From: Crenothrix polyspora
Lineage (GTDB): Bacteria; Pseudomonadota; Gammaproteobacteria; Methylococcales; Methylomonadaceae
Assembly (NCBI GenBank): GCA_945903675.1
Contig: CAMDOP010000126.1
Location: forward strand, 1-8,766
Length of the DNA stretch: 8,766 nucleotides
Direction: 5' to 3'
In this document: one piece after another, positions 1 to 5,601 of the stretch
How the letters are laid out: the number at the start of each line of letters is the position of its first letter
Position numbering within the stretch: the stretch's first letter is position 1
Program-made: the position numbers and the translations under genes
Notes under the pieces: generated by a model
Databases searched by the model: none
Told to the model about the DNA's origin: nothing
Seen by the model: only the letters and a program-made list of their open reading frames with translations

Positions 1-2
1 GT

Positions 3-161
3 GAACTAGAACATCAACTAGCTGACCCTGCGATTTATGAGGCTTCTGAAAAAGATCATTTAAAGCGGATATTAGATCGAAAAGTTCAAGTTGATAAATT
101 ACTCGATGAAGCAGAATCAGCATGGATGGAAGCAGAAGAAGCTATTGAAAATGCAGAGTAG
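3..161 (+). CDS. ABC-F family ATP-binding protein, C-terminal end (YheS-like), partial
   Basis: The only frame open from the left edge to a stop at 159-161 encodes 52 residues, beginning ELEHQLADPAIYEA and containing AESAWMEAEEAIE. This charged, coiled-coil-prone tail resembles the end of E. coli YheS, which has an 'EMAWLEAQEQLE' stretch at the same place. ABC-F proteins are soluble twin-ATPase ribosome-associated factors, so a translation role is known for the family. The ATPase domains lie outside the window and cannot be checked. The gene is cut by the window edge, not visibly broken. The assignment to YheS rather than Uup rests on this short tail only. Confidence 0.72.
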   Translation, partial: ELEHQLADPAIYEASEKDHLKRILDRKVQVDKLLDEAESAWMEAEEAIENAE

Positions 162-224
162 GAATAGACGGAAATGCATCCATCATTGATGCAGAATGCG
201 CGATCTTATCCGCCTACGAACTTT

Positions 225-262
225 TATAGGATGTGCTGAACGATAGTGAAGCGCATCCTATA
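225..262. repeat. 13-bp-stem hairpin, possible dispersed palindromic repeat or terminator
   Basis: Bases 225-237 (TATAGGATGTGCT) pair with 250-262 (AGCGCATCCTATA) over 13 pairs, with one G-T wobble and a 12-base loop. It lies 63 bases after the ABC-F stop. A T-rich but interrupted stretch follows (268-277), so it could end that transcript. Its GGATGTGCTGAACG...AGCGCATCC look resembles short dispersed hairpins that I recall from several gammaproteobacterial genomes. That recollection needs a genome search. Confidence 0.6.
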
Positions 263-290
263 CGACATCTTTTATTTGATAAGAACTTAA

Positions 291-296
291 TATAAT
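291..296 (+). promoter_or_regulatory. Possible -10 box for the uspA-like gene
   Basis: A perfect TATAAT lies 23 bases before the start codon at 319. No good -35 box is seen at 16-18 bases upstream (268-273 reads TCTTTT), so this is only a candidate. The ribosome binding site AGGA at 307-310 is 8 bases before the ATG. Confidence 0.35.
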
Positions 297-318
297 TAAT
301 TTCACTAGGATTATCATT

Positions 319-762
319 ATGAGTAACTATAAACATATTTTGTTGGCAGTGGATTTTTATGACAACTGTTCCGTCGTCACGGCAAGAGCAAAAGACTTAG
401 CACTTAAATATCAAGCCAAATTGAGTATTATTCATGTCATTGATAATTTACCGCTCACCGATACTGGTTATGGAGCAGAAACACCCTTTAACATAGACTT
501 TACGACAGAACTGATGGCTAATGCCAAAAAACAATTAGCAAAATTGGGTGAAGAACTTGCTATCAAGCAAGACCAGCAGTGGCTGGAAATGGGCAGCCCA
601 AAAACTGAAATAATTCGAGTTGCAGAAGAAAATAAAGTAGATTTAATCATCGTCGGCTCACATGGCCGACATGGTTGGGCTTTATTATTAGGTTCAACGG
701 CTAATGGCGTTCTCCATCACGCAAACTGTGATGTGTTAGCCGTACGTTTGCAAGAAAATTAA
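319..762 (+). CDS. Universal stress protein, UspA family
   Basis: The 147-residue single-domain cytosolic protein has the Usp fold pattern: an opening strand KHILLAVDF (5-13), a strand LSIIHVID (35-42), and the C-terminal nucleotide-binding segment VGSHGRHGWALLLGS (112-126) followed by CDVLAVR. That segment is a G-x2-G-x8-G-S version of the ATP loop, one residue shorter between the second and third glycine than the classic MJ0577 G-x2-G-x9-G-S. ATP binding is therefore likely but not certain. Usp proteins are induced by starvation and stress and usually act as dimers. Length is normal for the family. The start is supported by AGGA at 307-310. It precedes the TM2 gene by 74 bases on the same strand; no terminator is obvious between them, so co-transcription is possible. 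Confidence 0.9.
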   Translation: MSNYKHILLAVDFYDNCSVVTARAKDLALKYQAKLSIIHVIDNLPLTDTGYGAETPFNIDFTTELMANAKKQLAKLGEELAIKQDQQWLEMGSPKTEIIRVAEENKVDLIIVGSHGRHGWALLLGSTANGVLHHANCDVLAVRLQEN

Positions 763-836
763 CAGACGTTTTAAATCACTAACAAATAAGCACACTTACT
801 AAAACATTAAAGTGTCCACACTATTAAGGTAGATAA

Positions 837-1250
837 ATGATAGGTCATATTGAAAGCTTACATCCTGACAACCAAACAGGAACCATCAAAAACGAAACAG
901 ATTCTTATACCTTTCATTTAGACGATTGGGTTGCACAAGTACCGCCGGATATTGGCGATGATGTTAGCTTTGAAAACGATGGAACTGCTGCGCGAAAAAT
1001 TGATTTGGTGGGTGCTTATTTAATGCCACCTAAAGCCGTTAAATATAAGTATGTAGCTGTAGCATTGGCTTTGTTTCTCGGCTTTACCGGCATGCATAGA
1101 TTTTATTTAGGCTATTACAAACTAGGCCTTGCTCAGTTGGCATTTACCGCTATCACAGTAGGTTATGGTGCTCTTTGGGGATTTATAGAAGTTATATTAC
1201 TTTTGGCAGGCCATATCAATAAAGACGCTAAAGGTCGTCCATTAAAATAA
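837..1250 (+). CDS. TM2-domain membrane protein with N-terminal OB/cold-shock-like domain
   Basis: The protein has 137 residues in two parts. Residues 2-57 are soluble and follow a cold-shock/OB-fold rhythm: GHIESL, TGTIKN, YTFHLDDW and GDDVSFE stand where a Csp has GTVKWF, KGFGFI, VFVHHSVI and GQTVSFD. The aromatic RNP residues are mostly lost. Residues 72-137 are a TM2 domain: two membrane segments (about 72-90 and 98-125) separated by the family hallmark GMHRFYLGYYKLG, then an Asp/Gly tail HINKDAKGRPL. TM2 proteins are small inner-membrane proteins of mostly unknown role. The ATG has an AAGG site at 826-829, 7 bases upstream. It ends convergent to the cold-shock gene across a terminator. 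The TM2 call is firm; the OB-fold reading is inference from pattern. Confidence 0.85.
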   Translation: MIGHIESLHPDNQTGTIKNETDSYTFHLDDWVAQVPPDIGDDVSFENDGTAARKIDLVGAYLMPPKAVKYKYVAVALALFLGFTGMHRFYLGYYKLGLAQLAFTAITVGYGALWGFIEVILLLAGHINKDAKGRPLK

Positions 1251-1259
1251 AGGATTTAA

Positions 1260-1345
1260 GGCTAAAGGCTAAAGGCGAAAAAAGATTAGGCCTAGCAGCG
1301 AATTACTAACCTCTTAGGCTTAGCTCTTAGGCTTAGCCCTTAGCC
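1260..1345. repeat. Tandem repeats in inverted arrangement
   Basis: Left part 1260-1276 is GGCTAAA repeated at period 7 (two full copies plus GGC). Right part holds two exact tandem copies of CTCTTAGGCTTAG (1311-1323 and 1324-1336), then CCCTTAGCC (1337-1345). The left copies can pair with 1332-1345 (12 of 14 positions), giving a potential long stem with a 58-base loop. It sits just after the TM2 stop. Confidence 0.7.
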
Positions 1346-1370
1346 TGCTCTTTAACAAATTTTTCAGCAC

Positions 1371-1408
1371 AAAAAAAGGGCTCTTGCTTAACACAAGAGC
1401 CCTTTTTT
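1371..1408. terminator. Bidirectional intrinsic terminator between the TM2 gene and csp
   Basis: A perfect 9-bp stem GGGCTCTTG (1378-1386) / CAAGAGCCC (1394-1402) has a 7-base loop, flanked by A7 on the left (1371-1377) and T6 on the right (1403-1408). Read on either strand it gives a GC-rich hairpin followed by a U-run. It lies 17 bases past the csp stop codon and 120 bases past the TM2 stop, so it can end both convergent transcripts. Confidence 0.92.
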
Positions 1409-1425
1409 ATGTTGAGCGTTAATCC

Positions 1426-1629
1426 TTACTTAGGATAAACATTAACGGCAGTTAAACCCTTAGGGCCAGACTCTACGTCAAAACTGACTGTTTGACCTTC
1501 TGTCAAAGTTTTAAAGCCATCACCTTGAATGACTGAATGATGTACAAATACATCTTCGCCACCGTCTGCAGGTGCGATAAAACCAAAACCTTTAGTGTTG
1601 TTAAACCACTTTACAGTGCCTGTTGCCAT
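1426..1629 (-). CDS. Cold shock protein, CspA family
   Basis: The 67-residue protein is one cold-shock domain of standard length. It has the opening GTVKWFN (4-10), RNP1 KGFGFI (13-18), RNP2 DVFVHHS (26-32, with His where many Csps have Phe) and the closing VSFDVESGPKGLTAVNV. Such proteins bind single-stranded RNA/DNA and act as RNA chaperones in the cytoplasm. The start is well supported: AGGAG at 1638-1642 lies 8 bases before the ATG. The 127-base gap to the upstream CBS gene has no clear terminator, so expression could come from its own promoter or by read-through. A weak 6-bp stem (1657-1662 with 1683-1688) lies in the presumed leader; csp leaders are often structured, but a thermosensor is not shown here. 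Confidence 0.95.
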   Translation of the reverse strand: MATGTVKWFNNTKGFGFIAPADGGEDVFVHHSVIQGDGFKTLTEGQTVSFDVESGPKGLTAVNVYPK

Positions 1630-1637
1630 TTTGAAAA

Positions 1638-1642
1638 CTCCT
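1638..1642 (-). promoter_or_regulatory. Ribosome binding site of the cold shock gene
   Basis: AGGAG on the - strand, 8 bases before the ATG at 1629, fixes the start of the cold shock protein. Confidence 0.85.
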
Positions 1643-1756
1643 AAAATAAAAACTTACGGTTAACACAGAACTACAACATTGATAACCGGGAATCCACGTT
1701 CAACATCTTTACTCTGCTAGGCGCGAATTGTACTGCTATTTGTAACAGGATGCCAT

Positions 1757-2167
1757 TTATTGAAAGGTTTTATACAAACCATCTAGCACTAAGGAGTTAG
1801 GACTGACCATTCCAATGACCTTTTTATTTTCCAGAACCGGCGCTCTAACCAAATTATAATTAGCAAACAAACGTGAGCAATAGCGAATATCCATATCAGG
1901 ATGCACAGAGATAACCGGCTTACTCATTATTTCATAGACATTAACGCGATCTGGCGCACGATCTTTTGCTAATACATGACGAGCAATGTCACCCGACGTT
2001 AGCATGCCATATTCATCATCTTCGTTGCGTTTATTAACAATAAGCACCGCAGTTTTTAACGTCTTCATTTTAATCAAGGCATCAGCAACAGTAGCGACAC
2101 CTTCAATGGTTCCAAAATCCGTTTTCATGACATCTTTGACTCGGATTAAGGTGTTATTTGTGATCAT
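1757..2167 (-). CDS. Twin CBS-domain protein, last gene of the DUF1538 cluster
   Basis: The 136-residue soluble protein consists almost entirely of two CBS motifs, a Bateman module. CBS1 spans about 10-68 (VKDVMKTDFGTI...AVLIVN...YGMLTSGDIARHVL). CBS2 spans about 76-134 (VYEIMSKPVISVHPD...APVLENKKVIGMVSPNSLVLDG). Such modules commonly bind AMP, ATP, SAM or similar ligands and regulate an attached or partner protein. The protein has no catalytic domain, so a partner is expected. Its ATG overlaps the stop of the P-II-like gene in an ATGA (2164-2167), implying translational coupling. With the two DUF1538 membrane proteins upstream, it may regulate the transporter. That role is inference; the CBS call is firm. 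Confidence 0.9.
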   Translation of the reverse strand: MITNNTLIRVKDVMKTDFGTIEGVATVADALIKMKTLKTAVLIVNKRNEDDEYGMLTSGDIARHVLAKDRAPDRVNVYEIMSKPVISVHPDMDIRYCSRLFANYNLVRAPVLENKKVIGMVSPNSLVLDGLYKTFQ

Positions 2168-2514
2168 ATTGTATCCTCAAGTTCTTGGTTAAGTTCTTCT
2201 ACTTGGCGCATAACGCCAATGGCATCTTCAACATCAATCTGAAAGGCGATACCTGTACCTGGCTGGTTATCGAATTGAGCCACCTTGGCAATCTTTTCTA
2301 ATATATGTCGACTCAGATGCTCTTCAACCAAAAACATCAACACATCTCTGGGTGACTCTAGTGACAGACCAAAAAATGTTTTCGATTGTTTCAAGCCTTC
2401 ACCCCGCGCATGATTAATAACCGTAGCACCTTTAGCACCACTCTGGCGCGCGGTATCAAGCACTAAGTCAGTTTTATCATCTTCGACAAAGGCAATAATT
2501 AATTTGAAATGCAT
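2164..2514 (-). CDS. P-II-like regulatory protein of the DUF1538 cluster
   Basis: The 116-residue protein has a P-II pattern. It has an N-terminal strand KLIIAFVEDD (4-13), a helix, then GAKGATVINHARGEG (26-40) at the position of the nucleotide-binding strand and T-loop base. The C-terminal GTGIAFQIDVEDAIGV (86-101) corresponds to the GDGKIFVxxVEDAIRI strand of GlnB. Between them the usual T-loop with its uridylylated tyrosine is missing and is replaced by KQSKTFFGLSLESPRD. The protein is thus a divergent P-II relative, probably binding an adenine nucleotide or second messenger rather than reporting nitrogen through GlnD. AAGGA at 2520-2524 overlaps the stop of the second DUF1538 gene, and it overlaps the CBS gene by 4 bases. 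Known P-II proteins control membrane transporters by plugging them; the analogous role for the DUF1538 pair is inference. Confidence 0.85.
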   Translation of the reverse strand: MHFKLIIAFVEDDKTDLVLDTARQSGAKGATVINHARGEGLKQSKTFFGLSLESPRDVLMFLVEEHLSRHILEKIAKVAQFDNQPGTGIAFQIDVEDAIGVMRQVEELNQELEDTI

Positions 2515-2523
2515 GATGTTCCT

Positions 2524-3303
2524 TTAAGTATTTGATAAGTGACTACGCTTACCCAGCCAGTGAGCAATTTGCGCATAAGCTAAGACTGTAATAATAGGGT
2601 ATAAACTGGCAAAAGCAATTAAACCAAAACCATCGATTAAGGGTGTTCGACCAGGCACAGCCTCGGCCAAACCCATACCTAAAGAGGTCACTAAAGGCAC
2701 CGTTACCATAGACGTGGTTATAGTGCCTGAATCATAAGCCAGCGCAATAATTAATTTAGGCGCGAACAAGGTTTGAATGATGACGATGATATAACCTAAG
2801 AAGATAAATATATACAGGTCAATCCCCGTAACGATGCGAAAAGTACCCAAAGCTAAGCCGATTGCCACACCTATAGCAACAGAAATACGAAAACCCCATG
2901 CACGAATCACCCCGCCTGAAGTATGTTCAACCTTGATGGCAATCGCTAATAAGGTCGGTTCGGCTAACGCGGTAGCAAAGCCAAGGCTGGCAGCAAATAA
3001 ATAAACCCAATAATAATCCTGCCAGATAATTATTGGCAATTTAGCAGTAACACCTAAGAATTCTGGGGTCGTTAATTGAAAGGCCATTAAACTTCCCAAA
3101 GGAAATAAGGCCAACTCCAAGCCTTCAAGAAAAAAGACTATACCGACTAATACAAAAATAAAACCAACAAATATTTTTTTTGGATAAACCAGAGCCTTAC
3201 GTATGACTAAGCATTGAAAACCGATAATGACTAGGGCTATAGGTAAAATATTTATACACACGTCCTGTAGCTTCAGCATGATATGCATAAACCATTCAAG
3301 CAT
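2524..3303 (-). CDS. DUF1538 membrane protein, second subunit (UmpB-like)
   Basis: The 259-residue inner-membrane protein has about seven hydrophobic segments. It is a clear paralogue of the gene just upstream: shared landmarks in order are EGLELALFPLG (60-70), ALAEPTLLAIA (112-122), ALAYDSG (187-193), TVPLVT (201-206), GR (218-219) and DGFGLIAFASLYPII (224-238). The acidic residues within or beside membrane segments (E60, E63, E115, D191, D224) are candidates for ion or proton handling. DUF1538 pairs were reported as a two-component Na+(Li+,K+)/H+ antiporter, UmpAB, in Halomonas zhaodongensis (from memory). The start overlaps the upstream stop by 8 bases, with GGGA at 3310-3313, six bases before the ATG, which supports this start and coupled translation of the two subunits. 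Substrate ions cannot be read from sequence. Confidence 0.85.
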   Translation of the reverse strand: MLEWFMHIMLKLQDVCINILPIALVIIGFQCLVIRKALVYPKKIFVGFIFVLVGIVFFLEGLELALFPLGSLMAFQLTTPEFLGVTAKLPIIIWQDYYWVYLFAASLGFATALAEPTLLAIAIKVEHTSGGVIRAWGFRISVAIGVAIGLALGTFRIVTGIDLYIFIFLGYIIVIIQTLFAPKLIIALAYDSGTITTSMVTVPLVTSLGMGLAEAVPGRTPLIDGFGLIAFASLYPIITVLAYAQIAHWLGKRSHLSNT

Positions 3304-4027
3304 AAGCTATCCCATAAAGCATCACGAAAATAATCGGCATCAACGATGCAAATACGACTAAACCAAAACCATCAGTTATGGGATTACGCCCCTTAATAGC
3401 TGACGCTAAGCCAACCCCTAAAGCCGTTACTATAGGTACGGTAATGGTTGACGTAGCAATACCCCCTGAATCATAAGCAATGCCGATGATGTATTGGGGT
3501 GCAAAGGGTGTTATCAAGGCAATACCAAAGTAGGCACAAAAGATAGGATAATAAACTGGCCAACCTTTGATAATTCTAAGTACGCCAATTAATATGGCTA
3601 AACCTACAGAAATAGCGACTGTTAATCGCAAGCCTAAAGCATAACGCGCACTAGCAATTTCTGTAGGTTCAATAACATGCTTAATACTTGCATTAATGGC
3701 CGCTTTATCGGCAATACTAACCAATGCCGGCTCGGCAATCGCCGCAGAAAAACCCAAACAAAAGGCAAAGGCTAATAACCAAAATAAATTTCCTTTTTTA
3801 GCAAAATCATAAGCCATGGCCTCACCTAATGGCAACAGACTAAGTTCAAGGCCCTGAATAAATAAACACAATCCCAGCACCACAAAAAACAGCCCCAGCA
3901 ATAAGCGATCAACATCCGCGATAGACTTTCCAATAACAAGTACTTGAAAAATTAATACCACAACAATAATCGGAGCTAAATCCAGAAAACTACTGACTAG
4001 TTGCTTAATAAAGCGTTTATTTATCAT
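3296..4027 (-). CDS. DUF1538 membrane protein, first subunit (UmpA-like)
   Basis: The 243-residue inner-membrane protein, hydrophobic throughout, has about seven likely membrane segments. Landmarks match its downstream paralogue: QGLELSLLPLG (58-68), AIAEPALVSIA (96-106), GIAYDSG (182-188), TVPIVT (196-201), GR (213-214) and DGFGLVVFASLMPII (219-233). Where the second subunit has E60 (EGLEL), this one has Q58 (QGLEL), so the subunits differ at a charged membrane position. By analogy with UmpAB the two proteins likely act together as a monovalent cation/proton antiporter, but the ion is unknown. The start ATG has a short GGA site at 4033-4035, five bases upstream. It follows the methyltransferase stop by 33 bases and overlaps the next gene by 8, so it is probably co-transcribed with both. 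Confidence 0.85.
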   Translation of the reverse strand: MINKRFIKQLVSSFLDLAPIIVVVLIFQVLVIGKSIADVDRLLLGLFFVVLGLCLFIQGLELSLLPLGEAMAYDFAKKGNLFWLLAFAFCLGFSAAIAEPALVSIADKAAINASIKHVIEPTEIASARYALGLRLTVAISVGLAILIGVLRIIKGWPVYYPIFCAYFGIALITPFAPQYIIGIAYDSGGIATSTITVPIVTALGVGLASAIKGRNPITDGFGLVVFASLMPIIFVMLYGIAYA

Positions 4028-4060
4028 CGCGATCCAAGTTTGCTACTTTCAGACAAGCTG

Positions 4061-4678
4061 TTACTTTCTAGCCTCAATCATTTTGAAGAAATGACCACTA
4101 TCCGCATCGATGTGTACGTAAGAAAACCCACAGGATTTGACAAGTTTAATAGTATTCCTATTAATGTTCGCGCCCATCACTGCCCGTATAATTGGATTAA
4201 TCAGATTCATTAAAGTAGCAAGTAGTGAGCTTGAACTAAGCACTTGCTCCAATAACAAAATCTGACCACCCGGCCTACAAACACGACTTAATTCTTTTAG
4301 CCCTTTTTGTGGTAATGCCACTGAGCAAAAAACAAAAGTAGCAATGACGACATCAAAGGTATTATCGGCATAGCATAAGGAATGAACATCCATTAAATTA
4401 AGAGCAACAGTAACCGCCTTCCTTGTTTTTTTAAGCTCAGCCTGCTTTAGCATAGCTGGACTAAAATCAATCGCGGTTATTTGAGCATCAACAGGATAGT
4501 AGTCAAAGTTTTTACCAGTACCAACGCCCACTTCTAAAATATGAGTACCCTCAACCTTAGCCCATAACTTCTTACGCCAGCGTCTGTAAAAAAAGCCTTC
4601 CATGATAGCTTGCAAACCATCAAAATAAGGCGCGATTCGATCATATCGTTGTTTAACAGCAAGACTATCAGATTTCAT
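4061..4678 (-). CDS. Class I SAM-dependent methyltransferase (phospholipid methyltransferase-like)
   Basis: From the preferred ATG the protein has 205 residues. It carries the Rossmann methyltransferase motifs: YDRIAPYFD near the N-terminus, SAM-binding LEVGVGTGKN, the acidic post-I strand ITAIDFSP with AMLKQAE, motif II FDVVIATFVFCSV, and ELSRVCRPGGQILLLEQ. The EVGVGTG and FVFCSV wording recalls PmtA-type phosphatidylethanolamine methyltransferases and related type 11 methyltransferases, but the substrate cannot be assigned. A GTG at 4703-4705 would add 9 residues (MNYFLLKCL). I prefer ATG 4678 because a candidate promoter at 4708-4737 would place the transcript start near or downstream of the GTG, and homologues of this type tend to begin just before the YDRIAPxYD segment. 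Neither start has a strong ribosome binding site. It heads the DUF1538 cluster and is divergent from ribA. Confidence 0.85.
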   Translation of the reverse strand: MKSDSLAVKQRYDRIAPYFDGLQAIMEGFFYRRWRKKLWAKVEGTHILEVGVGTGKNFDYYPVDAQITAIDFSPAMLKQAELKKTRKAVTVALNLMDVHSLCYADNTFDVVIATFVFCSVALPQKGLKELSRVCRPGGQILLLEQVLSSSSLLATLMNLINPIIRAVMGANINRNTIKLVKSCGFSYVHIDADSGHFFKMIEARK

Positions 4679-4707
4679 AAGGCACTTTAAAAGAAAATAG
4701 TTCACGA

Positions 4708-4737
4708 ATATTACCGTGTAAACTCAAGCTTCATCAA
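4708..4737 (-). promoter_or_regulatory. Candidate promoter of the methyltransferase-DUF1538 cluster
   Basis: On the - strand, TTGATG (4732-4737) and TAATAT (4708-4713) are separated by 18 bases, a plausible sigma-70 pair with 4 of 6 matches in each box. Transcription would start near 4701, leaving a leader of about 22 bases before ATG 4678. Confidence 0.35.
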
Positions 4738-4772
4738 CATTATTATTAACTGTCATGTAAAATAGGCGAAAA

Positions 4773-4797
4773 CGTCCACTTATAGTATATAAGGACG
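4773..4797. repeat. Imperfect inverted repeat in the ribA upstream region
   Basis: CGTCC (4773-4777) pairs with GGACG (4793-4797), and inside it TTATA (4780-4784) pairs with TATAA (4788-4792), with two unpaired bases on the left and a 3-base loop. It lies 28 bases before ribA and overlaps an AAGGA (4791-4795) that is too far from the start to be its ribosome binding site. It may be an operator or an mRNA stem. Confidence 0.35.
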
Positions 4798-4825
4798 AAT
4801 AAGCAACCCCACTCAACATCCCGTC

Positions 4826-5470
4826 ATGAGTGTAAACCTGGATTTTGGATTAGTGATAGACGTAAAAGCCCAAGTAAACGATTTAGTACAGACACCACTG
4901 CCAACAGAGCATGGTGAATTTATTCTGCATTATTACAGTAACACCCTTGATAACAAAGAACATATAGCCTTAGTTAAAGGCGATGTTTCTAATAAAGAAC
5001 AAGTTCCTGTGCGCATACATTCCGAATGTTTTACCGGTGACGTGCTCAGTTCTAGACGTTGTGATTGTGGTGAACAACTTGCCATGGCCATGCAACTCAT
5101 TAATGATGCCGGCGCAGGTGTTTTAATTTATCTACGCCAAGAAGGTCGCGGCATAGGCTTACTAAAAAAACTTCAAGCCTATAATTTACAAGATCAAGGC
5201 ATGGATACTGTAGATGCAAATATACACCTAGGTTATCTTGCGGATGAAAGAGAATATAGTATCGCGGCATTAATCTTAGAAAGCCTACAGGTTAAATCAA
5301 TTAAATTAATAACCAATAATCCCAAGAAAATAGACGACCTAAAAAAGTTAGGCATTAAGGTTGAGGGACGTATTCCTGTAGAAGTCATCGCTAATGATGA
5401 CAATGCAGCCTATTTAAAAACTAAAGCAAAGAAAATGGCCCATATGCTGTTTGGGTCTCAGAAAAAGTAG
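4826..5470 (+). CDS. ribA: GTP cyclohydrolase II
   Basis: This cytosolic enzyme opens GTP to 2,5-diamino-6-ribosylamino-4-pyrimidinone phosphate, formate and pyrophosphate, the first step of riboflavin synthesis. All key parts are visible. The zinc cysteines are C68, C79 and C81 in HSECFTGDVLSSRRCDCG, equivalent to E. coli C54, C65 and C67. The GTP loop is YLRQEGRGIGL (102-112). Y119 and R142 match E. coli Y105 and R128, and TNNPKK is at 163-168. It is monofunctional, with no fused RibB. The protein is 214 residues against 196 in E. coli; alignment puts the E. coli start at residue 15, so there are about 14 extra N-terminal residues. The ATG has no ribosome binding site; a GTG at 4853 (codon 10) is an alternative. 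No FMN riboswitch is evident upstream. It is divergent from the methyltransferase cluster and convergent with the kinase gene. Confidence 0.95.
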   Translation: MSVNLDFGLVIDVKAQVNDLVQTPLPTEHGEFILHYYSNTLDNKEHIALVKGDVSNKEQVPVRIHSECFTGDVLSSRRCDCGEQLAMAMQLINDAGAGVLIYLRQEGRGIGLLKKLQAYNLQDQGMDTVDANIHLGYLADEREYSIAALILESLQVKSIKLITNNPKKIDDLKKLGIKVEGRIPVEVIANDDNAAYLKTKAKKMAHMLFGSQKK

Positions 5471-5531
5471 TAGTCCTCTCCAAACTGACTTTATTTGTTG
5501 TCGAAAGCCACACACGGGATAGGATTACAAT

Positions 5532-5545
5532 CCACGTCCCACGTC
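5532..5545. repeat. Exact 7-base tandem repeat in the ribA-kinase gap
   Basis: CCACGTC occurs twice head to tail (5532-5538, 5539-5545). Around it, GTCGAA...AGCCACA also occurs twice (5500-5512 and 5543-5558). The 131-base convergent gap shows no classic terminator on either strand; the best - strand structure after the kinase stop is a bulged 7-bp stem without a T-run. Confidence 0.5.
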
Positions 5546-5601
5546 GAAGATAGCCACAAAAGTTAACTGTGATCGAGCACAAAACAGAAGTGCACTCGCT
5601 C

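Noticed and set aside
468..650. Open frame of 60 codons on the - strand inside the uspA-like gene
   Set aside because: Lies wholly antisense to a strongly supported Usp gene and shows no domain or ribosome binding site.
1260..1345. CRISPR array
   Set aside because: Repeats are 7 and 13 bases, directly adjacent and without unique spacers, and no cas gene is present.
1986..2192. Open frame of 68 codons on the + strand
   Set aside because: Antisense to the CBS and P-II-like genes, with serine-rich shadow composition and no recognisable motif.
4001..4213. Open frame of 70 codons on the + strand
   Set aside because: Covers the antisense of the methyltransferase C-terminus and the start of the first DUF1538 gene; no motif and no plausible start signal.
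4706..4825. FMN riboswitch upstream of ribA
   Set aside because: The 120-base region is too short and lacks the conserved GGGGCGG-type core and multi-stem layout; only one small imperfect hairpin is present.
5471..5601. Intrinsic terminator between ribA and the kinase
   Set aside because: Candidate stems are short or bulged and none is followed by a T-run on the needed strand.
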